This document shows positions 55,189 to 64,000 of a stretch of 64,000 nt of DNA, piece by piece. The first letter of the stretch is position 1. Each line of letters begins with the position of its first letter. Source of the stretch: JAVVHE01 sp038238915 (GTDB taxonomy: Bacteria; Pseudomonadota; Alphaproteobacteria; Sphingomonadales; Sphingomonadaceae); assembly GCA_038238915.1 (NCBI GenBank), contig JBBSFH010000003.1:117799-181798 (forward strand). The letters run 5' to 3'. Under the pieces are notes generated by a model, which made no database searches, was not told where the DNA came from, and worked only from the letters and a program-made list of their open reading frames with translations. Made by a program: the position numbers and the translations under genes.

Positions 55189-56712
55189 ATGGCCGATCAC
55201 GATCCTGGAACCCTGACCGCTGCGCCGGAAGGTTCGGCCAGCCTGGATGTCGATGTACTGATCGTCGGCGCCGGCCTGTCCGGGATCGGCGCCGCCTGGT
55301 ATCTGCAGCAACATTGCCCCGATCGCAGCTTCGCGATCTTCGAGGGGCGCGCCGCGATCGGCGGGACGTGGGATCTGTTCCGCTACCCCGGCATTCGCTC
55401 GGACAGCGACATGTACACGCTGGGCTATGCCTTCCGACCCTGGACGCAGGCCAAGGCGATCGCCGACGGCCCGTCCATCCTCCAGTATGTCCGCGACACC
55501 GCGCACGAGGCCGGAATCGATGCGCGCATCCGGTTCCATCATCACGTCAGGCGTGCGCGCTGGTCGAGCGAGGAGGCGCGGTGGAGCGTCGAGGCCGAGC
55601 GTCTGGACAGCGGCGAGGTGGTTACTCTGACCTGCCGCTGGATTCACATGTGCAGCGGCTATTATGATTATGCCGAAGGGTATCTGCCGGAATTCGCCGG
55701 GCGCGACGACTTCAAGGGCAGGTTCGTTCATCCGCAATTCTGGCCCGAGGATCTCGACTATACCGGCAAGCGTGTCGTAGTAATCGGCAGCGGCGCGACT
55801 GCGGTGACGCTGGTGCCGGAAATGGCCAAGTCCGCCGCGCACGTGACGATGCTGCAGCGCTCTGCGACCTACGTCGTCAGCCGTCCGGCGGAGGACGGGT
55901 TTGCCAACTGGCTGCGCCGGAACCTTCCGGCCAAGGCTGCCTATGGGATCGTGCGCTGGCGCAACGTGCTGATGCAATTGTTCTTCTTCCAGCTGTCGCG
56001 GCGGCGACCGGCGATGATCAAGAAACAGATGGTAAAAGGCGTGAGCGACGCGCTCGGACCCGATTACGACGTCGCCAAGCACTTCACGCCAAGCTACAAT
56101 CCATGGGACCAGCGCGTGTGCCTGGTTCCCGACGCCGACCTGTTTGCCGCAATCAAAAGTGGCAAGGCCGCAGTGATGACCGACACGATCGACACGCTCA
56201 CGTCGGACGGAATTAAACTGGTGTCGGGCGAGGAGTTGAAGGCTGATGTGATCGTCGCCGCGACTGGCCTCAAGGTGCAGTTGCTGAGCGATGTCGAGTT
56301 CAGCGTTGACGGCGCGGTACGGCGATTGAACGAAACGCTAACTTACAAAGGCCTGATGTTCAGCGACGTGCCCAATCTGAGCTACAGCTTCGGCTACACC
56401 AATGCATCGTGGACGCTGAAGGCCGATCTGACTGCGTGGTTCGTGTGCCGCCTGCTTAACCATCTTCGCGGCCGTGGCTGTCAGATCGCGGTGGCGCATC
56501 GCGACCCCGGCGTTACCGAGGCGCCATTTCTCGATTTCACGTCGGGCTATGTCCAGCGTGCGGCCGCGATCCTGCCCAAGCAGGGCGCGACCAAACCATG
56601 GAAGCTCAATCAGAATTACGCGCTCGACATGGCCGCGCTCAAATTCGGCAAACTCGAGGACGGAGTGATGCAATTCAAGGCATGCGCGCGCGCACTGGAA
56701 GAACTGTCATGA
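55189..56712 (+). CDS. Flavin-containing Baeyer-Villiger monooxygenase (EthA-like)
   Basis: A 507-residue FAD/NADPH monooxygenase: VLIVGAGLSGIGAA, IGGTWDLFRYPG, the fingerprint FKGRFVHPQFW, and VVVIGSGATAVTL for NADP. ATG 55189 or GTG 55159 may be the start. It is a different subtype from the monooxygenase at 32567 (no long N-terminal extension). The stop overlaps the SDR start (ATGA). It likely turns a ketone into an ester cut by the hydrolase two genes on. Confidence 0.87.
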   Translation: MADHDPGTLTAAPEGSASLDVDVLIVGAGLSGIGAAWYLQQHCPDRSFAIFEGRAAIGGTWDLFRYPGIRSDSDMYTLGYAFRPWTQAKAIADGPSILQYVRDTAHEAGIDARIRFHHHVRRARWSSEEARWSVEAERLDSGEVVTLTCRWIHMCSGYYDYAEGYLPEFAGRDDFKGRFVHPQFWPEDLDYTGKRVVVIGSGATAVTLVPEMAKSAAHVTMLQRSATYVVSRPAEDGFANWLRRNLPAKAAYGIVRWRNVLMQLFFFQLSRRRPAMIKKQMVKGVSDALGPDYDVAKHFTPSYNPWDQRVCLVPDADLFAAIKSGKAAVMTDTIDTLTSDGIKLVSGEELKADVIVAATGLKVQLLSDVEFSVDGAVRRLNETLTYKGLMFSDVPNLSYSFGYTNASWTLKADLTAWFVCRLLNHLRGRGCQIAVAHRDPGVTEAPFLDFTSGYVQRAAAILPKQGATKPWKLNQNYALDMAALKFGKLEDGVMQFKACARALEELS

Positions 56713-57530
56713 AGCTTGCCGGACGGACTGCGGTCATCACCGGCGCAGGGAGCGGGATCGGGCGCGGCATCGCCCGCGCGCTCGCAAGGCGCGGCTGCAA
56801 CCTCGCATTGGCCGATATCGACGAGGCGGGGATCGACGAAACGGCCGCGCTGGTCGATACCGTCAAGGTCAGCCGCCACCGCATCGACGTTGGCGACCGC
56901 GACCAGTGCCTCGCGCTGCCCGCTGCAGTGCTCGCCGAGCATGGCTGCGTCGAGTTGCTGTTCAACAATGCCGGGGTCGCGGTCGGCGGCACTTTCGAGC
57001 AGGTCGACGAGGTTGATTTCGACTGGCTGATCGGGATCAACTTCACTGCGGTAGTGCGGCTGACGCGCGCCTTCCTGCCCCATCTGAAGGCCCGCGACGA
57101 AGCCCGGATCGTCAATACTTCAAGTCTGTTCGGGCTGATCGCGCCACCCCATCAGGCCGCTTATTGCGCGAGCAAGTTTGCGGTCCGCGGCTTTTCGGAA
57201 TCGCTTCGCAACGAGCTTGCGCTGGCCGGATCGACGGTTGGGGTGAGCGTTGTCCATCCGGGCGGGATCAGCACCTCGATCGCACGCAATGCACGCGCGC
57301 CAAAACACGTCACCAACGCGCAGGCGGTTCAAGCCGAAGCGATGCGCGCCGACTTCGAGAAGAAATTCCTCAAGATGCCCCCCGAACGTGCTGGGGAGAT
57401 CATCGTCGCGGGAGTCGAGCGCGATCGCGCGCGCATCCTTGTCGGCAAAGACGCCAAGTTCGCGGCCTTGATCGAGCGCCTGGCACCTGTGAGCTATTGG
57501 AAATTCCTCGGGCGGAGCATGGGCGCATGA
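56709..57530 (+). CDS. Short-chain dehydrogenase/reductase
   Basis: A 273-residue classical SDR with the NAD(P) motif TGAGSGIGRGIA, NNAG (FNNAGVAVGG), the catalytic Ser in NTSSLFGL and Tyr-Lys in YCASKFAVRG. It starts at ATG 56709, overlapping the monooxygenase stop, and its own stop overlaps the next start. It probably interconverts the alcohol and ketone of the substrate for the monooxygenase. Confidence 0.9.
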   Translation: MKLAGRTAVITGAGSGIGRGIARALARRGCNLALADIDEAGIDETAALVDTVKVSRHRIDVGDRDQCLALPAAVLAEHGCVELLFNNAGVAVGGTFEQVDEVDFDWLIGINFTAVVRLTRAFLPHLKARDEARIVNTSSLFGLIAPPHQAAYCASKFAVRGFSESLRNELALAGSTVGVSVVHPGGISTSIARNARAPKHVTNAQAVQAEAMRADFEKKFLKMPPERAGEIIVAGVERDRARILVGKDAKFAALIERLAPVSYWKFLGRSMGA

Positions 57531-58480
57531 GCAAGGGTAGATGGGCAATCGGCGCGGCAACCGTTGCCGCGGCAGCGGGCGCGTTGTTCTTCACCGCACG
57601 CACGGCGCGCAAGGCCGAAGCCCTTGTGCCGCGCGATGGACGCATGATCGAGGTCGACGGGCAGCAACTCCACGTTGCCGAGATCGGTGCGGGCCCACCG
57701 TTGCTGCTGATCCACGGCTTGGGCGGCCAGATGCGCAATTTCGGCCCCGACCTTATCGACGATCTGGCACGCGACTATCGCGTGATTCGTGTCGACCGGC
57801 CCGGCTCGGGCTATTCGCCGCGTGATGCGGGCACTGCGGCCGACCTGCGCACGCAGAGCAGGCTGATCGCCGGACTGATCGACATGCTGGGCCTTCAGAA
57901 GCCGTGGCTGGTCGGGCATTCGCTGGGCGGCGCGCTTGCGCTCACGATAGCGGTGCTGCACCCCGATAAGGGGGGCGGCCTGCTGCTGATCGCCCCCGCA
58001 ACGCAGCCCGTAGAACCGACCGCGCTGCCCAAGGCCTTCAAGGGGCTGATGGTGCCACCGTGGATGCGCGCAATGATCGCGCACAGCATTGCCGTTCCAA
58101 TGTCGATCCTGAAGTCCAAGGCGGTACTTGGCGAGGTTTTTAAGCCTGAAGCCGTGCCCACGGATTTCGCGATCATGGGTGGTGGCGCACTGTCCATGCG
58201 GCCGGCGGCGTTCATCGGCGCCTCGGCCGATCTTGCCGAAGCCCTGACCAACATGATGGAGGTCGTTGCCGGTTATGGCGGTCTCAAGATACCAACGCAC
58301 ATCCTGTTCGCGCGCGGCGACGCGATCCTCGACCACCGCATTCACGGCGAACGAACGGCAGGCGAAATTCCCGGCGCGCGGCTGACGCTGGTCGAGGGGG
58401 GGCACATGCTGCCCTTCACGCAAGGGCGCGAAACCGCGCGGTGGATTCGCCGCGCGATCGAGGGGAGCACCAGCGGCTGA
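57527..58480 (+). CDS. Alpha/beta hydrolase
   Basis: A 317-residue hydrolase with an N-terminal hydrophobic segment (about residues 7-25), which anchors or exports it. The nucleophile elbow is VGHSLGGALAL, the oxyanion region HGLGGQMRNF, and a final His lies in VEGGHMLPF. It ends the operon with the monooxygenase and SDR and would hydrolyse the ester they make. ATGA overlap at its start. Confidence 0.86.
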   Translation: MSKGRWAIGAATVAAAAGALFFTARTARKAEALVPRDGRMIEVDGQQLHVAEIGAGPPLLLIHGLGGQMRNFGPDLIDDLARDYRVIRVDRPGSGYSPRDAGTAADLRTQSRLIAGLIDMLGLQKPWLVGHSLGGALALTIAVLHPDKGGGLLLIAPATQPVEPTALPKAFKGLMVPPWMRAMIAHSIAVPMSILKSKAVLGEVFKPEAVPTDFAIMGGGALSMRPAAFIGASADLAEALTNMMEVVAGYGGLKIPTHILFARGDAILDHRIHGERTAGEIPGARLTLVEGGHMLPFTQGRETARWIRRAIEGSTSG

Positions 58481-58507
58481 CGGAAGTGCTGCCGACCGGG
58501 TCATCGG

Positions 58508-58771
58508 TCATCGCAGCTGACTGTCTTTGCTGCCGCGGCGGTTGATCCCTCCGATGACCGGCTTCGCATCCAGGTTTGACTGGCACGCCACGCACGTAGC
58601 CGCGCCTGGAAGCGCGCGGCGCCGACCGGACGGGATTTCGCCGCCGCACACTTCACAGTTCGCTGGCCCATTACCAGACGGCATCCTCGCGCGTGCGATC
58701 GTGACCGCGTCCGCGATCGTGTCGTCGATCTGATCCTGGACCGCGCCGTCGCGCGTCCAACCTCCAGCCAT
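58508..58771 (-). CDS. DksA/TraR C4 zinc-finger protein, YbiI type
   Basis: An 87-residue protein. ATG 58771 is preferred to a frame starting earlier because the product then begins MAGGWTRDGAVQDQIDDTI, as in YbiI proteins. The four Cys lie in CEVCGGEIP and CVACQSNLD. It binds zinc and may contact RNA polymerase. It is convergent with the alpha/beta hydrolase gene. Confidence 0.82.
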   Translation of the reverse strand: MAGGWTRDGAVQDQIDDTIADAVTIARARMPSGNGPANCEVCGGEIPSGRRRALPGAATCVACQSNLDAKPVIGGINRRGSKDSQLR

Positions 58772-59011
58772 GTAAGGCCCTTCTCCCAACCCGGTGGGTT
58801 TCTAAACGCATGATGGAAGAAAACGGTAACGTCTGGCCGCAGTTTTGCGAGGCAAAACCGGCTGAGCAGACCTCGGTGTTGCACGATGTGGCCGAGCAAG
58901 CTCAAAGGCGTGATCGACGACGGAAAGCTGTTCGATGGTCCGACGAGACAATTGCCAGGCTCGGACGCAGCGATCGGCGCAGACATTCGTTCAGAGGTCG
59001 AGGTGGAAATT

Positions 59012-59467
59012 ATGATCGACAGCGTAACCGAACTCGACCGCGTCAGGGCGGAATGCAGGAAGCTCGTCACCAAGCGCTCGATGATGGCGGCGGGTGCGGC
59101 GGTCGTGCCGATCCCGGGTGCCGACATTGTCGCCGACATCAGCCTGCTGACCACCATGCTGCCCGAAATCAGCAAGCGGTTCGAGCTTGATCACGCGCAG
59201 GTTGACAAGCTCGAGCCGCACGTCGCGCAGAAGGTGTTTGTGATGGCGTCGAGCATGGGCAACAACATCATTGGCCGGATGGTCACCAAAAGGCTCGCGA
59301 CCGCGTTGTTGCGACGCGTCGGGATGCGTGTCGCCACGGCCTCGGTTGCGAAATATGTGCCTTTTGTCGGGTCAGGCATCGCGGCTGCGATAAGCTTCGG
59401 TGCGATGAAGCTGGTCGGCAACTCGCATATCGAAGACTGCTACCGCACCGCCAAAGCGCTGCTTTAA
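59012..59467 (+). CDS. Small membrane protein of DUF697-like type
   Basis: A 151-residue protein with hydrophobic stretches (MMAAGAAVVPIPGADIVADI; VPFVGSGIAAAISFGAMKL) separated by a charged helix (RFELDHAQVDKLEPHVAQKV). The pattern of PIPGAD and an end at IEDCYRTAKALL resembles DUF697/YcjF C-terminal regions, which sit in membranes next to GTPases. ATG 59012 has GAGGTGG upstream. No partner GTPase is seen. Confidence 0.6.
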   Translation: MIDSVTELDRVRAECRKLVTKRSMMAAGAAVVPIPGADIVADISLLTTMLPEISKRFELDHAQVDKLEPHVAQKVFVMASSMGNNIIGRMVTKRLATALLRRVGMRVATASVAKYVPFVGSGIAAAISFGAMKLVGNSHIEDCYRTAKALL

Positions 59468-59480
59468 GGCCGATGCGTCA

Positions 59481-59836
59481 GCCACCGCTTCCCGCCCGAC
59501 GTGATCCGCCACGCGGTGTGGCGGTGGCGGGCGGTCGACGACGAAGGCGAGATCCTCGACGTCTTGCTTCAGAAGCGGCGGACCAAGGGCACTGCGCTGA
59601 AGCTGTTGCGTAAATCGCTGAAGATTACTGCCATTCACCTCAAGACACCACCGACAAACTCGCCTCATATCGCGTCGCGATGCGCGATTTCGGTTTGACC
59701 AAACGCCATCGCCCTGGTGGCATGCGCGCCAACATGGGCGGCGGCGCATCAGACATGGGCGGCGGCGACCGCCGCTGCATGACGCCAGAGCGGGGCAGGG
59801 GCCATTGCGAGCCGACGGGGTTAACCTGACAGCACC
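59481..59836 (+). mobile_element. Deleted IS6-type element with intact end
   Basis: The stretch starts with the transposase N-terminal code (RFPPDVIRHAVW), jumps by an internal deletion to the VDDEGEILDVLLQKRR segment, and ends with the terminal repeat GTTAACCTGACAGCACC at 59820-59836. It has lost much of the catalytic core, so it is dead. The AraC gene starts at the next base. Confidence 0.75.
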
Positions 59837-60991
59837 GTGCGACGTGCGCCGCCACCGGATACGATCGCCCCGCACCAATTGGCAGCCCTTGTGGTCCAGC
59901 CCCCGGAACGGCATCGTGAGCGAATGGCGGGACGATCGGCGACTTGCTACCGGGGCCGGGCGGTGGCCGGACCAGGACGACTTGCTGTCTGCGCGCGCGA
60001 GGTCGAGCCGCTGCGCAGCCTTGCCGCCTCGCTGGAGCCGCGCTGTGCGGACGGTATTGCAGGAGCCGACACTTCGACCGTCATCGCGCTGGTCGATCAC
60101 TTCCGCTCGCTCCAGCGCCTTTCGCTCGTGGCCGGCGATGAAACATGCCATCTCTCGCTGCGCCCGCTCACCCGCGGCACGACCGATTTCGTTCTGGCGA
60201 GCCTGTCGGACGCGCGCGATCTCGAAGATGCGATGCGTCGCGTGGCGCGCGCCTACAACGTCATCCACGGCGGGAGTTTCAACCGGGTGGAGCAGCGTCG
60301 CGATCGGCTGATCTATGTGATCGATGACACCGCGTTCCCCTATGCGTTCGCGCATGGCACGGGGACGTCGCACGCGGTGGTCGAAGGGGTGCTGATTTTC
60401 CTGCACGCGATGCTGTCGATCGCCGTCGGCGAAGATCTGTCGAGCGCGCTGCGCACGGTGCGGACGCGCCGTCCGGTGCGTCGTGCGCCCGATGGGCTCC
60501 TGGCTTTCTGGGCGACACCCGTCCGGTGCAAGGCCGAGGTTTACACACTGGAGTACGATGCATCGGTTGCCGATCGTCCCGTGCGCGCATCGACGGCGGG
60601 AGCAACCAATACGAGCGCAGTCTATGATCATGTGATTGCGATGATCGCCGCGCGCGAGACGATCACGTCCGCCGTCGATTTCCCCGCCCGTGTCGGCGAG
60701 ACGATCGCAGGGGGCACGATCGATCAGCACCATGTCGCGCGCCATCTGGGCGTGAGCATTGCGACGCTGCGTCGGCGACTGACGCAATCGTCGGTCAGCT
60801 TCCGGGACTTGCGCGCCGAAGTGCTCAGCACGACCGCCAAGGCGCTGCTGAGCGAACGCCGCCATGCGAACGACGTGGCCGAAGTGCTCGGCTTCTCCGA
60901 CGGCCGCAGCTTCGCGCGAGCGTTCAAGAGCTGGAACGGCGTCACGCCGACGGCTTACCGCGCGGCGCGAGAGGAGGGTGCAGGCGGGTGA
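59837..60991 (+). CDS. AraC-family transcriptional regulator
   Basis: A 384-residue regulator with an N-terminal arabinose-binding-like part (TDFVLASLSDARDLEDAMRR) and a C-terminal AraC HTH (HHVARHLGVSIATLRRRLTQ, VAEVLGFSDGRSFARAFKSW). The GTG start lies exactly one base after the IS6 scar, so the first 30 residues may be new sequence and ATG 59924 could be the true start. It lies 119 bases before a TonB receptor gene on the same strand and probably controls it. Confidence 0.82.
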   Translation: MRRAPPPDTIAPHQLAALVVQPPERHRERMAGRSATCYRGRAVAGPGRLAVCAREVEPLRSLAASLEPRCADGIAGADTSTVIALVDHFRSLQRLSLVAGDETCHLSLRPLTRGTTDFVLASLSDARDLEDAMRRVARAYNVIHGGSFNRVEQRRDRLIYVIDDTAFPYAFAHGTGTSHAVVEGVLIFLHAMLSIAVGEDLSSALRTVRTRRPVRRAPDGLLAFWATPVRCKAEVYTLEYDASVADRPVRASTAGATNTSAVYDHVIAMIAARETITSAVDFPARVGETIAGGTIDQHHVARHLGVSIATLRRRLTQSSVSFRDLRAEVLSTTAKALLSERRHANDVAEVLGFSDGRSFARAFKSWNGVTPTAYRAAREEGAGG

Positions 60992-61110
60992 GCGAAATTG
61001 TCCTGCCATACAGACGGGCCGGGTCATCGACGCGGAGGCTCCTGAACCCCTAGCATCGGGACAACGTCGGCGTCCGCTCAGGGGCGATCGGCGATGATGG
61101 GAGGGATCGT

Positions 61111-63468
61111 ATGACCGTCGCCAAGCGCCGGACGCGGCTGATCGCGCCGCTGTGCCTGACGGCCTGCCTCTCGGCGGGAATTGCCGGTCCCGCCAGCGGA
61201 CAGACCACGGCGACCGACGCCGCCGCCGCCGAGCCGGTTCGCCTCGATGAAATCGTCGTCACAGCGCGCCGCCGGGTCGAATCGCTGCAGGATGTTCCCG
61301 TCGCGGTCTCCGCGTTCAGCGCCCGGCGGATCGAGGATTTGCAGGCGAAGGATCTGTCCGGCCTGCAATATGCAACGCCCAATCTCTACCTCGACAAGGG
61401 CGATGCCTCGAACGCGGTTATCTACGTGCGCGGCGTCGGCCAGAACGACAGTCTTGCGTTCGCCGATCCCAGTGTGGGCGTTTATGTCGATGATGTTTTC
61501 ATCGCGCGAACGCAGGCGGCCTTCCTCGACCTGTTCGATGTCGAGCGCGTCGAGGTCCTGCGCGGGCCGCAGGGCACGCTCTATGGTCGCAACACCATCG
61601 GCGGCGCGGTCAAGTTCGTCTCGACGCGGCCGCCCAAATCGGTCGACGGCTATCTCGAAGCCGATGTCGGCAATTATAACAGCTATTCGATCAAGGGGCG
61701 CGTGGGCGGCCCGATCGCGGGCGATGCCCTGCGCGGCAAGGTCGCCTTCGCCTACAACCGGCGCGACGGCTACAATCACAATCTGTTCACGGGCAAGGAC
61801 GATGGCGATGTCCAGTCCTTCGCGGGTCGCGCTTCGTTGCTGTTCACGCCCTCGGACCGGTTGAACTTCCTGCTCAGCGTCGATGGCAAGATCGATCGCC
61901 CCGATACGTCGCGCAGCCCGACGCGCGTGACGCCGATCACCGGCGCGGTGGGCAAGCCGCTCTCGCTCGTGACGCTCCCCGCAATCAAAGACGATTTCAC
62001 CGTCGAAACCAACGCCAACGGCCTGAACGACCTGTCGGGCTATGGGATCGCGCTGACCTCGCGCTTCAATGCTAGCGACCATCTGACCTTTGAATCGATT
62101 ACTGCTTATCGCGCGCTAAAATTCGATCTCAAGCTGGATACCGATGGTTCGCCGCTGCCGATCCTCGACATTCTGCTGCGCCAGATGGAGAGGCAGTTCA
62201 GCGAAGAACTTAGGTTGAACTATGATGATCACCGTCGGTTCACCTTTACCGGTGGGCTTTATTATTTCTATGACTATGACCGGACTTTCTCCGGTTATGA
62301 TGACGGCTCCGCTACGATCTTCGGCTTCCCAATCGTCGTGTTCGGTTTCCCCACTTCGGCGCTGGCGCAGACAACGCAGGTCACCAACAGTTACGCGGTC
62401 TTCGGCGATTCGACCTTTGCCTTCATGCCCAAGCTCAGCTTGAGTGCGGGGCTGCGCTACACACATGAAGACCGATCATCGGGCCGTGTCTTCGAGAATT
62501 TCTTCGATCCCACCGTTTCGGTCATCCGGAACGCGCCGCCGTTCCTCCCAGGCGTGGGCGTGCCCGGTACGCCGATCAGTGGCAGCGTTGGCTTCGATGC
62601 CTACACGCCCAAGGCCTCGCTGTCGTACAAGCCCAGCAAGGACGCGCTGCTGTATGCGTCTGTTTCGCGGGGCTTCAAGAGCGGCGGCTTCGACGGTCGC
62701 GCCGCAAGCGCGTTCGCCTTCACCGCGTTCCGCCCCGAATATGTCTGGAGCTATGAAGGGGGCGCCAAGACGAGCTGGGCAGAGGGGAGCTTCACCGCCA
62801 ACCTCGCGGTCTTTTATAATGACTACACCGACATCCAGGTCACATCCTTCGGCGCTGATCCGGTGACGGGCGTGTTCACCAGCCTGTTCACCAACGCCGC
62901 CAAGGCCAAGACCTATGGTGCCGAGCTCGAACTCGCCGCGCGGCCGAGCCGCAACCTGTCGATCGACGGCACGGTCGGCTATCTCTACTCGCGTTACGAT
63001 CAATTCAACATTCTCGTCGGCGGCAAGATCACCGATGTCAGCAACCGCCCGCTCGTCAACGCGCCGCGCTGGAACGCCTCGCTCGGGGCGACCTACAAGG
63101 TTCCGCTCAATCCGAAGCTGGATGCAACGCTGCACCTCGACGGGGCCTACCGCGACAGGGTGGTGACCGAGATCACCGCCTCGCCGCTGCTGGCGCAGAG
63201 CAGTTACGGCCTGCTCAACGCCTTTATCGGCATCGGCTCCAAAGACAATCGCTGGGAAGTGCGCGCGGGCGTCCAGAACCTGACCGATCATCACATCCGG
63301 ACGCAGGGCTTCAATCTTGCGGACTTCCCGGGCGTGCAGGCCAGCTTCCTCACCGCGCCGCGCACCTACGACCTCAAGGTGATCCACCGGTGCTGTCAGG
63401 CTAACGCTATGAGTCTCCGCCTCGAATGCGAGCTGGGTGAAACCCACTCGCGTTCGGGCTATGCCTGA
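61111..63468 (+). pseudogene. TonB-dependent receptor, 3' end replaced by IS6
   Basis: A receptor with signal peptide (ending GPASGQ), TonB-box region DEIVVTARRRVESLQ, plug with VEVLRGPQGTLYGRNTIGG and a full barrel up to YDLKVIHR. At about 63388 the sequence switches to the IS6 end (GGTGCTGTCAGG), adding a foreign tail of about 25 residues. The expected terminal strand with a last Phe is lost. That residue is important for insertion by the BAM complex, so the protein may not fold in the membrane. Confidence 0.85.
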
Positions 63469-63850
63469 CCACCAGCCGAGTGCCCCATGAAACCCGTCTC
63501 CTACGATCGCCACCGCTTTCCGCCCGACGTGATCCGCCAGGCGGTGTGGCTCTATTTCCGCTTCACGCTCAGCTTGCGCGATGTTGAGGAACTACTCGCG
63601 CAGCGCGGGATCGAGGTCAGCTACGAGACGATCCGATGCTGGACGCGCAAGTTCGGCCAGGTTTTCGCGTCCAACCTGAGGCGCGCGCGCCCTGCCCCGA
63701 CCGGCCGCTGGCACCTCGACGAGATGGTGGTGAAGGTGGGCGGCAAGCGTATGTGGCTTTGGCGCGCGGTCGACGACGAAGGTGAAGTCCTCGACGTCCT
63801 CCTCCAAAAGCGCCGCAACAAGGGCGCGGCGCTGAAGCTGCTGCGCAGAT
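63389..63850 (+). mobile_element. IS6-family insertion sequence, truncated
   Basis: It starts with the end repeat GGTGCTGTCAGGCTAAC (one mismatch to the scars elsewhere) and contains the first part of a transposase. The right half is missing because an IS256-type element begins at about 63851. This is the best preserved copy in the window and the reference for the scars at 21.9-59.8 kb. Confidence 0.82.
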
Positions 63851-63861
63851 GGGACTGTTAG
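63487..63861 (+). pseudogene. IS6-family transposase, truncated by IS256
   Basis: The first 120 residues of an IS6 DDE transposase: N-terminal HTH (FPPDVIRQAVWLYFRFTL, YETIRCWTRKFG) and the first catalytic Asp in WHLDEMVVKVGGKRMWLWR, with a second Asp in AVDDEGEVLDVLLQ. The reading frame then runs into the IS256 end and stops. The third acidic residue is missing, so it is inactive. Confidence 0.85.
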
Positions 63862-64000
63862 GAATTCCGTGTATGGCTGGGCGGTTGAACATCAGCCGAC
63901 CATGGCCTTGGTGAAGCGCTCGCCGAAGATGACGGCGAACTGGGCCTTGGCCATCGACCACTCGCGTGGCGGCATCCTCCACGCTTTTTCGAGGCGGTTC
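63851..64000 (-). mobile_element. IS256-family element, right end at window edge
   Basis: The end repeat GGGACTGTTAGGAATTCCG begins at 63851. The minus strand from 64000 to the stop at 63892 encodes the last residues of an IS256-type transposase (WRMPPREWSMAKAQFAVIFG). The element continues beyond the window. It is inserted in the IS6 transposase, so the two insertions are nested. Confidence 0.78.

Overview
The window is high-GC DNA from an alphaproteobacterium, most probably a Sphingomonas-like sphingomonad. The case rests on the abundance of TonB-dependent receptors, LacI/TonB receptor/glucanase coupling, a bphO-bphP bacteriophytochrome pair, a Tad pilus locus, a DUF6481 protein, and linked Baeyer-Villiger monooxygenase and racemase modules. 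No rRNA, tRNA or CRISPR array was seen.

Layout. 1-7359: a Tad/Flp pilus locus. cpaF, cpaE, a short cpaD-like gene, cpaC, cpaB and two flp pilins lie on the minus strand, with tadE and a tadG-like gene divergent. cpaE and cpaC each carry an apparent single-base frameshift. 7974-13372: lacI, TonB receptor and GH144-like glucanase, probably for beta-glucan uptake and cleavage. 13706-17030: heme oxygenase and a bacteriophytochrome HWE kinase with a C-terminal receiver. 17283-21726: an MvdD-like ATP-grasp ligase with two large proteins that carry Lys-Asp repeats and a shared C-terminal module; this is a candidate protein-crosslinking system. 22020-25308: an amino-acid permease, a patatin-like lipoprotein and DUF6481. 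25737-35541: a catabolic island (Fe-ADH, TetR, acyl-CoA synthetase, TonB receptor, MBL hydrolase, Baeyer-Villiger monooxygenase, methylacyl-CoA racemase), plausibly for a cyclic or branched terpenoid or steroid-like substrate.

35661-51290 is the most unusual part: twelve tightly packed minus-strand genes. They encode four paralogues of one unrecognised family, two of another, a subtilase, a 1263-residue protein with three hydrolase domains (amidase, YiiX-like, C39-like), a DUF3467 protein and several unknowns. A canonical sigma-54 promoter sits just before the first gene, and a sigma-54 activator with no sensor domain (51415-52347) lies directly upstream.

53217-58480: a second oxidative module (GMC oxidoreductase, Baeyer-Villiger monooxygenase, SDR, alpha/beta hydrolase). 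After it come a YbiI-like zinc-finger protein, a small membrane protein, an AraC regulator and a TonB receptor. An IS6-family element cuts the last codons of that receptor and is itself cut by an IS256-family element at the right edge.

Degenerate copies or end scars of the same IS6-type element occur near 21.87, 23.6, 25.6, 35.6, 52.5, 59.5-59.8 and 63.4 kb. They fall at the edges of the functional blocks, so the window looks like an accessory region assembled by repeated IS6 activity. All functions are inferred from reading the sequence; no database search was run.
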